This document shows positions 1 to 8,120 of a stretch of DNA of 64,000 bases, in pieces (the stretch's first letter is position 1; each line of letters starts with the position of its first letter). The stretch comes from Thaumarchaeota archaeon SCGC AAA007-O23 (GTDB lineage Archaea; Thermoproteota; Nitrososphaeria; Nitrososphaerales; Nitrosopumilaceae): contig ARWO01000002.1 in the NCBI GenBank assembly GCA_000402075.1, positions 1 to 64,000 on the forward strand. Direction: 5' to 3'. Both the position numbers and the translations under genes were made by a program. Below the pieces are notes generated by a model, which was not told where the DNA came from, did not search any database, and saw only the letters and a program-made list of their open reading frames with translations.

Positions 1-237
1 TTTTACTGTATCTAGATACACAATCACTTTTTCCCTATAGTCGTGCCTAGAAAACAAATTTTGTTGTTTCTAGAATAGTAATCACATCAAAAAGCCGATT
101 GTTATGCCTAGAAAACAAATTTTACTGTATCTAGATACACAATCACTTTTTCCTATAGTAGTGCCTAGAAAACAAATTTTGTTGTTTCTAGAATAGTAAT
201 CACATCAAAAAGCCGATTGTTGTGCCTAGGAATTATG
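1..237. repeat. Degenerate tandem repeat, 119-bp period made of two ~59-bp half-units
   Basis: Two copies with a 119-base period (1-119 and 120-237) differ at only a few positions. Each copy holds two half-units that share a 30-base core starting GCCTAGAAAACAAATTTT and ending TCTAGA. The core is an imperfect palindrome with arms CTAGAAA and TTTCTAG. Cores lie at 45-74, 106-135 and 163-192, with a partial core at 1-16 and a decayed one from 224. The array is cut by the window start, so its full length is unknown. Both half-units carry AATCAC five bases after the core, so they look like ancient duplicates rather than CRISPR spacers. Confidence 0.85.
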
Positions 238-271
238 TTATTCTTGTGGGAATCGATGATTTCTAACTGGT

Positions 272-2143
272 CTATTCAAAAGATTCGGAGCCGTACCCCT
301 CATATCCTGAATGATAAAACGGTTCCTTGCGTTTTTTATCTCTGTATTCTTGGCCGTGCGTTTTGGCGTGTCTATCCAGCTTTTTCTTAATCCGTCTTGC
401 ACGATCTTCCGAAATATCGGAAATCTTTGCGATTTCTTCTGCCGTTGCTGAAAACACCTTATCTGTAGTGCCAAATTTTTCAAGCAACTTGTCGGCGGTT
501 GTGTCTCCTATGCCATAAACTTCATACATGAATTCCCGATCCAGCTCCTTTTCATGTTCTTTTTTCGCTATTCGGTAAATGCTGCGCAAGTGTTCGGGCG
601 TGCCCGATATATCAAATACTCCCAAAGGTTTTGGTCTAGTAGTTTCGTTTTCATAATAATGAACAAAATCCGAACTTGGGCCCCATCCACCGGAGTAAGG
701 ATTGTCCCTGTACATTGGCATTTTCCCCCATACTTTTTCAATTGTTTCCATGGTTGCATAGACTGGAACTTCATCTGCTGCCGGTCTGTCATAACTATTG
801 TCTAATCCAAGGAGAGCTCTGGTTCGTTTGCTGTAGTGTGATTTATCAACAAGATCATCATCGAAAAGGTCTTTGTCGATCTCATAGCCAAAATAATTAC
901 GAAAAGAAACCTTGCAAATCTTGCGTCCACATTTACATTTATGCCATTCGTGTTTATGGTTGCCAGTACAAGGTGTTAACTCTACAGAACGATATTTATG
1001 GTCAAGATACAACCTGTTATAATCAAAGTCATATTCCCTCTCCGGAGCGCCGGTGGCTTTCAAATCTTCTGTGAGCAGTTCACTTCTCATTCCATCAATT
1101 TTGTCATACACAGAGTCTTCAAATTCAGATCTCTTGCAGAACGGACAGACAGCAAGTTTTTCAACATGCATGACATGTCGGGATCCACTTCCAACTTTTC
1201 GTTTGAGTGAAAACCGCATGAGTTTTTTATTAGTTGGTACGTTATGACACTCACATTCACACTTGTACTGATTACCGCTTTTACTGAATTCCTTTTCGTT
1301 GCCATATCTATCCTCACATCTTCGCCAATGAGGTGTAGTATTACTCTCCGTATACTGGGTGTTTGGAAAAACATCAGTCCACGGATAATGATCACAGCTA
1401 GCACACCTTGGGTCGTACTCGGTACATCCTAATTTTTTTAATGTAATTCTCATGCTCTTCCATACTGTTGCGTCATTCGGGTCTATCTTAATTGCCTCGT
1501 CATAGCACATCATTGCATCGTCATACCTTTCTAATTTTCTTAATGCAGATGCCTTTCGTACCCATGCTATTGCAAACTTTGGTTTTATCTCAATTGCCTT
1601 ATCAACGGACGCAATAACTTCTTCATATTTTTTTAATTCCAGTAACGCGTGTCCCTTGTTACTCCATGCTACTGCCTTCTCCGGGTCTATCTCAGTTGCC
1701 TTGTCATAGGACGCAATCGCATCGTCATACCTTGAGAGATAGCATAACGCGTTTCCCTTGTAATTCCATGCGTCCACATTCTTTGGGTCTATCTCAGTTG
1801 CCTTGTCATAGGACGCAATCGCATCGTCATGCTTTTTCAAATAATGCCATACAATTCCTTTGTTCATCCATGTTAATGCATTCTTTGGGTCTATCTCAAT
1901 TGCCTTGTCATAGGACGCAATCGCCTCTTCATATTTTTTTAACCAACGTAATGCATCTCCCTTACTTTTCCACAAGTCTGCAAACTTTGGTTTTATCTCA
2001 ATTGCCTTGTCAAAGGATGCAATCGCCTCTTCATATTTGCCTGCATCATGCAACCTCTTTCCCTCTACAAGCAAGTCGTTAGCCTTTATCGAATCGTGGT
2101 CGACGGACATGGATCTGGAATTCTTTTTTATGTTATTTATCAC
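272..2143 (-). CDS. TPR protein with Cys/His clusters and C-terminal helix-hairpin-helix
   Basis: Protein of 623 residues of unknown function. Residues about 21-224 form six consecutive 34-residue tetratricopeptide repeats with the consensus W..KG.AL..L..Y..AI.S.DKAIEIDP, followed by a partial seventh. The middle (about 240-470) is rich in Cys and His (CASC, CECECH, CPFC, CKCGRKIC), suggesting several zinc sites. The end (about 540-590) reads like a helix-hairpin-helix DNA-binding unit (YGIGDTTADKLLEKFG, then ISDISEDRARRIKKKL). TPRs bind proteins and HhH binds DNA, so a scaffold acting on nucleic acid is a guess. The start given is GTG; an ATG at 2110 (MSVDHDS) is equally plausible. No operon partner is evident. 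Confidence 0.75.
   Translation of the reverse strand: MINNIKKNSRSMSVDHDSIKANDLLVEGKRLHDAGKYEEAIASFDKAIEIKPKFADLWKSKGDALRWLKKYEEAIASYDKAIEIDPKNALTWMNKGIVWHYLKKHDDAIASYDKATEIDPKNVDAWNYKGNALCYLSRYDDAIASYDKATEIDPEKAVAWSNKGHALLELKKYEEVIASVDKAIEIKPKFAIAWVRKASALRKLERYDDAMMCYDEAIKIDPNDATVWKSMRITLKKLGCTEYDPRCASCDHYPWTDVFPNTQYTESNTTPHWRRCEDRYGNEKEFSKSGNQYKCECECHNVPTNKKLMRFSLKRKVGSGSRHVMHVEKLAVCPFCKRSEFEDSVYDKIDGMRSELLTEDLKATGAPEREYDFDYNRLYLDHKYRSVELTPCTGNHKHEWHKCKCGRKICKVSFRNYFGYEIDKDLFDDDLVDKSHYSKRTRALLGLDNSYDRPAADEVPVYATMETIEKVWGKMPMYRDNPYSGGWGPSSDFVHYYENETTRPKPLGVFDISGTPEHLRSIYRIAKKEHEKELDREFMYEVYGIGDTTADKLLEKFGTTDKVFSATAEEIAKISDISEDRARRIKKKLDRHAKTHGQEYRDKKRKEPFYHSGYEGYGSESFE
1560..2085 (-). repeat. 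102-bp tandem DNA repeats coding the TPR units
   Basis: The TPR-coding part is visibly repetitive at DNA level. Near-identical blocks such as CAATTGCCTTGTCATAGGAC and GACGCAATCGC recur every 102 bases. This implies recent internal duplication and a region prone to copy-number change. Confidence 0.8.
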
Positions 2144-2173
2144 TGCCCTAACAAATCACATTTGGGATCATGC

Positions 2174-2614
2174 TTAAAATGACTTGTAGAGAAATTGGGC
2201 GGTTTTTTCGCTTACTTCTATAATTTTTGTTAGTGTTGCAATAAAGTTTGGTTGGTTTAACTGCTCTTTTTTATCCAATACAATGTAAACCCCCACCTTT
2301 TTCATACCATCTTCATCAAAAAACTTGTTAACCACCTGTATTGAATAACAAAAATCTGTCATTTTTTTCTCAAAATTTTCTTTTTCCTTTTGATTCAATA
2401 GACGGTACCTCATCATCTGTTTACTTTTCAGCGGAATCTTTACACCAATTACCAGTACATTGGCCTGCTGCTTTGGCTCAAAAATTTCTAAATCGTTACC
2501 AAATGCATCGATATTTTTTATTATAATTTTGAAATTATCTTCCGTTTTAGTTTCAGTAACTGAATGACCATCTTGAACTAACCAGCGTTCAACACTATCG
2601 TGTAAATTATTCAT
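2174..2614 (-). CDS. Conserved hypothetical protein, possibly DUF2299-like
   Basis: Soluble protein of 146 residues from the ATG at 2614 (MNNLHDSVERWL). A longer reading from 2635 runs further into valS and is less likely. No catalytic motif is visible. The layout (amphipathic N-terminal helix ending in VERWLVQDG, a mixed sheet with VLVIGVKIPL, and helical C-terminal half) recalls the archaeal DUF2299 family, but that is from memory only. The gene lies directly downstream of valS and overlaps its stop by eight bases, so the two are probably cotranscribed. Confidence 0.6.
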   Translation of the reverse strand: MNNLHDSVERWLVQDGHSVTETKTEDNFKIIIKNIDAFGNDLEIFEPKQQANVLVIGVKIPLKSKQMMRYRLLNQKEKENFEKKMTDFCYSIQVVNKFFDEDGMKKVGVYIVLDKKEQLNQPNFIATLTKIIEVSEKTAQFLYKSF

Positions 2615-4922
2615 ATTCCAGATGATGCATCGCAACCAGATCTTTCTTGAAAATCTCCAGCTCTTTTGGAATCTCTATCTTAATCGAGTCCGGAAGATGA
2701 AGTCCCTTCTCCTTCTTCTCGTTCCAAACCTTAGAGTTGAAATCGCTGATGGCCTGGGTGTGCTGGGTCAGGTCCTCGTTTGATTCCTCCTTTGCCTGCT
2801 GCTCGGTATGGATGCTCTTGTCCGAGTAGAGAGTTTGCCAGAGGAAATCGGTAATGTATGGGGTGATTGGAGCCAAAAGCTTCAGCAGGGTGGACAAAAC
2901 TTTATGCAAAGTATAGATTGCTCCGTTCCGCTCGGCATCTGAAAACTCAATTCCATATGCTCGGGCCTTTGCCATCTCGATATACTGGGCGGCAAAGATG
3001 TTCCAGGTGAACTCACGAATTGCTATGGCCGGGATGAAGAAATTATATTCATCAAATCCAGCCTTGCAGTCCTTTACCAGCTTGTCCAGCTCGGAGATGA
3101 TCCACTTGTCGGTATCAGCCAGGTCTGCCGATTCAACTATAGGAAAACTGGAAAGAAACCTAGACACATTCCAAAGTTTAGTGAGAAACTTTTTCGTTGA
3201 TTCAATCTTTTGCTCCGAACATCTAAAGTCATTTCCATGGTTGACCTCGCTGGCACTCCAAAACCTAAAGGTGTCGGCGCCAAACTTTTCAATGATTGGC
3301 AGGGGATCCAAAGCATTTCCTTTGCTCTTTGACATCTTCAATCCTTTCTCATCCAAGCCATATCCCATAATCCAAGCCTCGGACCATGGCTTCTTGCCGG
3401 TGAGATTCTCACATCGCAGAAGAGTATAGTACAACCAGGTTCTTACAATGTCCTTTGCCTGCGGTCTTACTGCGGTTGGGTAGGTTCTTTTGAAAAACTC
3501 CTCATCCTTTTTGAATTTTGTAATGAATAATGGTGAAACACTAGAGTCCATCCATGTGTCAAATGTTCTCTCTTCGCCAACAAACTCGGTAAAGCCACAC
3601 TTGGAACATTTCTCTGCCGGACATTCCAGGTACCATGGCTGATAATATTCTCCCGGCTCTGGCAGGTGTGGCTCTGAACATTTTTTACAATACCAAATTG
3701 GAATCTCTGTTCCATAATATCGTCTACGGGAAATTGGCCAGTCTATTTTAATCGAATCTAACCAGTTCATTAGAATTTGCTGGTGCATCTTCGGGTAAAA
3801 CTTGATTTGGGATCCAAGCTCTCTCATTTTTTCTACCGAGCCCTTTTGTTTCAAATAATATTCTTCCATGGGAATGATCTCAATTGGGGTTCTGCTTCGT
3901 TCCGAGACCGGCGTACGGTGGGAAATCTCCTCAATCTTTTCAACAAACCCCTTACTTTCCAAGTCTTCAATTATTTTTGTACGCGCCTGCTTTGGTTTGA
4001 GACCTGCATAAGCACCGGCAGCCTCGGTCAATCTTCCGTCCTGCCCGATTGCAACAACCTCCTCCAGATCTAATTCTCGAAATAGTGCAACGTCGTTGTG
4101 GTCACCATAGCTACAGACCATCACCGCACCGGAACCAAATTCTATTTGTGCAGAGTGGTGAGCTTGAATCTCAACTTCCTGGTTTGATATTGGGACAGTT
4201 ACTTTTGTCCCAATCAGGTTAGTGTATCTTACATCTTCCGGGTTTACAATTACTGCTTTACACGCACACAAAAGTTCAGGTCGGGTACTAGCAATGATGA
4301 CCTCTCCATCCTTTGTCTTGAACTTCATATGGACAAGTTTGGTTGGAAGTTCCTCGTAGATTATCTCGGCATCTGCTATGGTAGTTCCAGTCACCCAGTC
4401 ATAGTTGTTAGGTCTGGTTGCTAGGTAAATCGAGTCATTCTTCCAGAGTTCTATGAAGGTAGCCTGGGTTAGGGCTCGATATTCTTTCGAGTCTGTCCGG
4501 TAATAATTATCAAAGTCACAGCTGAGTCCAAGATTTTTCATAATCAAAATCATCTCAGCCTCAAGATCATCAAGTGCATCTTTACACAAATCTAGAAACT
4601 TTCCTCTCTCGGTCTCTCGCATTCTGATGCCATGTTTTTTTTCAGTGTAAAGTTCAACAGGTAAGCCATTTCGGTCAATGCCAATTGGAAAGTAAACGTT
4701 CTTCCCGTTCATGCGGGCAGTTCTGGCAATCATATCTATCTGAGCATAGTGAGCTGCAGCTCCAATGTGCCATGGTCTTCCAGAAGGATATGGTGGTGGA
4801 GTATCTATCGTATAGCCATCAGTGTCAGGATGGAATTCATAAAGTTTCGAGTCTTCCCATTTTTTTCTAATCTCTGATTCTATCTTGGGGTCCCATACTT
4901 TTTCCTGAATTTTTGGTTCCAT
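2607..4922 (-). CDS. valS: Valyl-tRNA synthetase
   Basis: Charges tRNA-Val with valine in the cytoplasm. The 771-residue protein has the class I HIGH-type signature HIG at residues 52-54 after PPPYPSGRPW, the KMSKSKGN signature near residue 527, an inserted editing domain around STRPELL and a zinc-binding segment with CKKC and CSKC pairs. The stretch PISRRRYYGTEIPIWYC is typical of archaeal-type ValRS. Starts at ATG. It is followed without a gap by a small conserved gene, and a pterin dehydratase gene lies just upstream on the same strand, three bases from its start. Confidence 0.96.
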   Translation of the reverse strand: MEPKIQEKVWDPKIESEIRKKWEDSKLYEFHPDTDGYTIDTPPPYPSGRPWHIGAAAHYAQIDMIARTARMNGKNVYFPIGIDRNGLPVELYTEKKHGIRMRETERGKFLDLCKDALDDLEAEMILIMKNLGLSCDFDNYYRTDSKEYRALTQATFIELWKNDSIYLATRPNNYDWVTGTTIADAEIIYEELPTKLVHMKFKTKDGEVIIASTRPELLCACKAVIVNPEDVRYTNLIGTKVTVPISNQEVEIQAHHSAQIEFGSGAVMVCSYGDHNDVALFRELDLEEVVAIGQDGRLTEAAGAYAGLKPKQARTKIIEDLESKGFVEKIEEISHRTPVSERSRTPIEIIPMEEYYLKQKGSVEKMRELGSQIKFYPKMHQQILMNWLDSIKIDWPISRRRYYGTEIPIWYCKKCSEPHLPEPGEYYQPWYLECPAEKCSKCGFTEFVGEERTFDTWMDSSVSPLFITKFKKDEEFFKRTYPTAVRPQAKDIVRTWLYYTLLRCENLTGKKPWSEAWIMGYGLDEKGLKMSKSKGNALDPLPIIEKFGADTFRFWSASEVNHGNDFRCSEQKIESTKKFLTKLWNVSRFLSSFPIVESADLADTDKWIISELDKLVKDCKAGFDEYNFFIPAIAIREFTWNIFAAQYIEMAKARAYGIEFSDAERNGAIYTLHKVLSTLLKLLAPITPYITDFLWQTLYSDKSIHTEQQAKEESNEDLTQHTQAISDFNSKVWNEKKEKGLHLPDSIKIEIPKELEIFKKDLVAMHHLEYE

Positions 4923-4924
4923 GT

Positions 4925-5206
4925 CTAAAGTGAGTTGAGGATCTTTGCTAGGTTGGTATCATTTTCAGTTATGCCCGAGGCATCATGGGTCATCAAGTCA
5001 ACAACCAGTTTGTTGTATACGTTGAACCATTCTGGATGGTGGTTCATCTTTTCAATGTGCATGGATGCCCTAGCCATAAATCCAAATGCCTCATTGAAAT
5101 CTGAAAATTGGAATTCCTTGTGGAGTTTGCCATCTACAACGGACCAACCTTCTAAGTCTTGAAGTGCTGTTTGAATCTGCTCATCTGAGAGTTTTGATAA
5201 TCCCAT
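4925..5206 (-). CDS. Pterin-4a-carbinolamine dehydratase-like protein
   Basis: Small PCD/DCoH-family protein (4a-hydroxytetrahydrobiopterin dehydratase). The family signature is visible: [HHPEWFNVYNKL] followed by VDLMTHDASGITENDTNLA. The first three His/Pro/Glu residues line the pterin site. ATG at 5206 (MGLSKLSDEQI) fits the family length of about 93 residues; an upstream in-frame ATG at 5221 adds five residues. It ends three bases before valS. In archaea without aromatic amino-acid hydroxylases the physiological substrate is uncertain; a molybdopterin-linked role has been suggested for some homologues. Confidence 0.9.
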   Translation of the reverse strand: MGLSKLSDEQIQTALQDLEGWSVVDGKLHKEFQFSDFNEAFGFMARASMHIEKMNHHPEWFNVYNKLVVDLMTHDASGITENDTNLAKILNSL

Positions 5207-5260
5207 GCAGGAACATAACATAGTTAATTAATAAATTGTCTAGATTACTTGATTGCGATT

Positions 5261-6016
5261 ATGAATAAACAATTACTTGATGAAATGGAGAACGCAGTAA
5301 AAGAGACAGTTACCGATAAGAAGATTGGAGTTGCATTTTCAGGTGGAGTAGATAGCACTCTGCTGGCAAAACTTGTCAAAGATATAGGATATAATATCCA
5401 TCTTCTGACAATTGGATTCCAGGATTCCCACGACATCAATTTTGCCAAGGAGGTAAATCAGATACTCAATTTCCCACACAGCATTTCGGAGATTGATCCT
5501 GAAAAATTCAAGGAGGTTAGTCAGAAAATCAACCAGACTATCAAATCAGATAACCTTTCCTGGAATGAAAATTCTATTGCGTTCTATTATGTTGCAGAGC
5601 TTGCACAAAAAAATGAACTAAAGACAGTTGTTACCGCTAATGGCATTGATGAGTTGTTTTGTGGATACAATTCCTACCGTGAGGCAATTGAAAAAGGAGA
5701 GGCTGAGGTTGTGAATATGATGAATGACAAATTAAAAAATGAAAAGGAGATGATGGTTGCAATCAATGCAGTTACTGCAGAGTTTGGCGTGACAATGATT
5801 CAGCCTTTCCTATTGCCAAATTTCATAGAATATGCGAAAAAAATTCCAGTTTCTGAAAAGATTCATGGTCAGGATGATATGCAGAGAAAGCATCCCATTC
5901 GTGAGTTAGCCATGGATTATGGCATACCGGAGGTTGCTGCAAAAAAACAGAAAAAGGCGCTGCAGTATGGTTCTCAGATACACAAGTCGCTGTTAAAATC
6001 TAGGAAAACTTCTTAG
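5261..6016 (+). CDS. Asparagine-synthase-like ATP-pyrophosphatase without glutaminase domain
   Basis: About 251 residues from the ATG at 5261; an upstream TTG at 5249 is less likely. The PP-loop SGGVDSTLL at residues 27-35 marks an N-type ATP-pyrophosphatase that adenylates a substrate. The rest (NGIDELFCGY, then GQDDMQRKHPIRELA) resembles the synthetase half of AsnB. The N-terminal glutamine amidotransferase half with its catalytic Cys is absent, so it would need free ammonia or a different nucleophile. Target unknown. It converges on purB and overlaps its 3' end by 17 bases. Confidence 0.8.
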   Translation: MNKQLLDEMENAVKETVTDKKIGVAFSGGVDSTLLAKLVKDIGYNIHLLTIGFQDSHDINFAKEVNQILNFPHSISEIDPEKFKEVSQKINQTIKSDNLSWNENSIAFYYVAELAQKNELKTVVTANGIDELFCGYNSYREAIEKGEAEVVNMMNDKLKNEKEMMVAINAVTAEFGVTMIQPFLLPNFIEYAKKIPVSEKIHGQDDMQRKHPIRELAMDYGIPEVAAKKQKKALQYGSQIHKSLLKSRKTS

Positions 6017-7361
6017 TGTTTGCCTTTACGTGGCTGTTAACATTATCAATTATTGTTAGCGATGCACCAAGATGGTTTTGTGCAACAAAGATTGATTTTA
6101 TTTCCTTATCTGAAAGAGCAGATGAAACAACCTTGTCATTCCCTAGCGCATCCATAAAGTTGATTCCTTTCTTGTGTGCGGCAAATGCAACTCTTTGCAC
6201 ATCTCTGTATGCCTTGAACCGTGGTATGCCTTTTTTGATTAGTGCTTCCAACACGAATTCGGCAAAGATTTGCCCCTTTGTTATGTGAAGATTTTCCTGT
6301 ACACGTTTTGTATCGACCTGAAGATTTTCAATTACTTTGATCATAGTTTCTAGCATTTCATCTAACAGGATGGATGTCATTGGAAGGGTAAATCGCTCAT
6401 TAGCAGAGTTTGATAAATCCCTTTCATGCCAGAGTGGAATGTTCTCAAATGATGTATTGATTTGACTTCTTAGAAGTTTTGATAACGATGATATTCTTTC
6501 ACTTTTGATTGGGTTTCTTTTCGTGGGTACGGCACTACTTCCCATCTGTCCTTTCTTGAAATGTTCCGAAACTTCTGCAATTTCTGTTCGCTGCAAATTT
6601 CTAATTTCTATGGCAATTTTTTCCAAAGTTGCCCCAAGTAATGCCAATTGAAAAATGTATTCGGCGTATCTTTCTCTTGGAATAATTTGTGTGGTAACCT
6701 TTGCAGAATAAAGTCCAAGCTTTTTAGCTACACGTTCTTGAACTTTCACTGCATTTTTACCCATTAGGGATCCTGTTCCAACCACTCCAAGTGTTTTGCA
6801 GATAAGAACACGTTTCTTTATCTCATCCAATCTTTCAAGGTGGGTTGACATTTCCGCAGCCCAGTTTGCAAACTTTAATCCAAATGAAATGATGCTGGCA
6901 TGCTGACCATGTGTTCTTCCAACGGCGGGAATACTCCTATGCTTTATAGCATTTTTTGAAAGTAATAACGATAATTTTGAAACCTTTGGCTGAATAATCT
7001 TAATTGCATCTCTCATCTGCATCGAGTTGCTTGTGTCAACCAGGTCATTCGATGTCAAACCATAATGTACCCATGGTCTTGATTCCTTGTTACACTTTTC
7101 CGCCAGTGCTTCCACCAGCGCAGCAGTGTCGTGATCACTTTTAGCTTCCAACTGCTTGATTCTCTTAGCAGTAATTTTACCGGATTTTGCTATTTTGGAT
7201 ATGTTCCTTGCAATGGATGCAGAAATCAATCCTATTTCGCTTTGTGATAATGCAGCAGCGGCTTCAATGTCTAATTGATAATCAATCTTTTTCTGCTCCC
7301 TAAAAATATCCAGCATTTCCTTTGTACCATAACGGCCAGTATCTATAGGTAAGATGGACAC
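6000..7361 (-). CDS. purB: Adenylosuccinate lyase
   Basis: Catalyses two fumarate eliminations in purine synthesis: SAICAR to AICAR and adenylosuccinate to AMP. The 453-residue length is normal. Signatures of the fumarase/aspartase superfamily are clear: GRTHGQHA in the middle, and the flexible-loop signature GQMGSSAVPTKRNP near residue 275, which supplies the catalytic Ser. Starts at GTG. purA, the preceding enzyme, lies about 17 kb away in the same window and not in an operon with it. Confidence 0.96.
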   Translation of the reverse strand: MSILPIDTGRYGTKEMLDIFREQKKIDYQLDIEAAAALSQSEIGLISASIARNISKIAKSGKITAKRIKQLEAKSDHDTAALVEALAEKCNKESRPWVHYGLTSNDLVDTSNSMQMRDAIKIIQPKVSKLSLLLSKNAIKHRSIPAVGRTHGQHASIISFGLKFANWAAEMSTHLERLDEIKKRVLICKTLGVVGTGSLMGKNAVKVQERVAKKLGLYSAKVTTQIIPRERYAEYIFQLALLGATLEKIAIEIRNLQRTEIAEVSEHFKKGQMGSSAVPTKRNPIKSERISSLSKLLRSQINTSFENIPLWHERDLSNSANERFTLPMTSILLDEMLETMIKVIENLQVDTKRVQENLHITKGQIFAEFVLEALIKKGIPRFKAYRDVQRVAFAAHKKGINFMDALGNDKVVSSALSDKEIKSIFVAQNHLGASLTIIDNVNSHVKANTKKFS

Positions 7362-7401
7362 AATTATTCTCAGCTTGTTCTGGAAATAAATCTATGTCTT
7401 G

Positions 7402-8049
7402 CTAGTAAACAAAATTGGAGTTTGCACCGTCAAAATTGATTACTGCGCCAGAAAGATATTTGATGTCATGTTCAATTATGGACTTTACAAAGTTACCAAT
7501 TTCTTCTGGCTTTCCCAGTCTTTTCATCGGTAGAGTTTTGGCAAACGCTTCAACATCGTCAATCAGTTCTTTAGTTCTGTCTGTGTTGATTGGTCCGGGG
7601 GCTATGTTGATGCAGCTGATCTGTTTTTTTGCAAACTCTTTGCTGAGAATCTTAAAGACACTAGAGAAGGCGGAGCGGTATGCACTTGAAATGATTAACT
7701 TTGGATTAGGTTCCTTTATCACATTAGAAGAGATGAGAAATATGTATCCGCCATCATTTACCTTGATCTTTTGTAAGAGTAAGCAAAAGCCTAGAAACAA
7801 TTGATTGTGGTAATGATTCCAGTCGTCTTCGGTTACGGAAAAAAATTCTTTTGGTTCAGGTCCGCCAGTGTTTAGGATTAAGATGTCAACTTCATTGTGT
7901 TTTTCGGCAAAACTTGAAACACTTTCCAAACTTGATGTGTCCAGTTCGTTCTTTGAGGTGGCAATTACGTCACAGCCGATTGATTTCAGCGAGTCGGCAA
8001 TTGCTTTTCCAATTCCCCTTGAGCCTCCTAAGACTATGGCAGTCTTCAT
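7402..8049 (-). CDS. Short-chain dehydrogenase/reductase-like protein, atypical active site
   Basis: Rossmann-fold SDR of 215 residues. The cofactor loop GGSRGIG (8-14) is present. The usual NNAG is replaced by LNTGGPEP, as in a divergent SDR group. The active-site Ser (LISSN, 107-108) and Tyr124 (SSAYRSAF) are visible, but the Lys expected four residues after Tyr is Phe128. C-terminal NIAPGPINTDR and GAVINFDG are family-typical. Loss of Lys may mean altered chemistry or a non-catalytic role. Substrate unknown. Divergent from rtcB with a 71-base intergenic. Confidence 0.85.
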   Translation of the reverse strand: MKTAIVLGGSRGIGKAIADSLKSIGCDVIATSKNELDTSSLESVSSFAEKHNEVDILILNTGGPEPKEFFSVTEDDWNHYHNQLFLGFCLLLQKIKVNDGGYIFLISSNVIKEPNPKLIISSAYRSAFSSVFKILSKEFAKKQISCINIAPGPINTDRTKELIDDVEAFAKTLPMKRLGKPEEIGNFVKSIIEHDIKYLSGAVINFDGANSNFVY

Positions 8050-8086
8050 AACTGCCCAATAATTTCATTTCATTTTAATCTAATTA

Positions 8087-8099
8087 TGATTTAAATTGT
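8087..8099 (+). promoter_or_regulatory. Probable TATA box of rtcB
   Basis: The AT-rich element GATTTAAATTG lies 23-33 bases before the rtcB ATG. This is the distance expected for an archaeal promoter giving a leaderless or nearly leaderless transcript. Confidence 0.4.
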
Positions 8100-8120
8100 C
8101 AAGCGACGACTCAAATCTAC

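Noticed and set aside
1..237. CRISPR array with ~30-base palindromic repeats
   Set aside because: The spacers recur (first equals third, second equals fourth) and both spacer types share AATCAC at the same offset, so they are diverged duplicates. No cas gene is seen.
1666..2082. 138-residue repetitive plus-strand protein
   Set aside because: It is antisense to the TPR repeats and its repeats only mirror them.
2998..4073. Plus-strand ORFs inside valS
   Set aside because: They lie wholly opposite a highly conserved synthetase and show no recognisable protein features.
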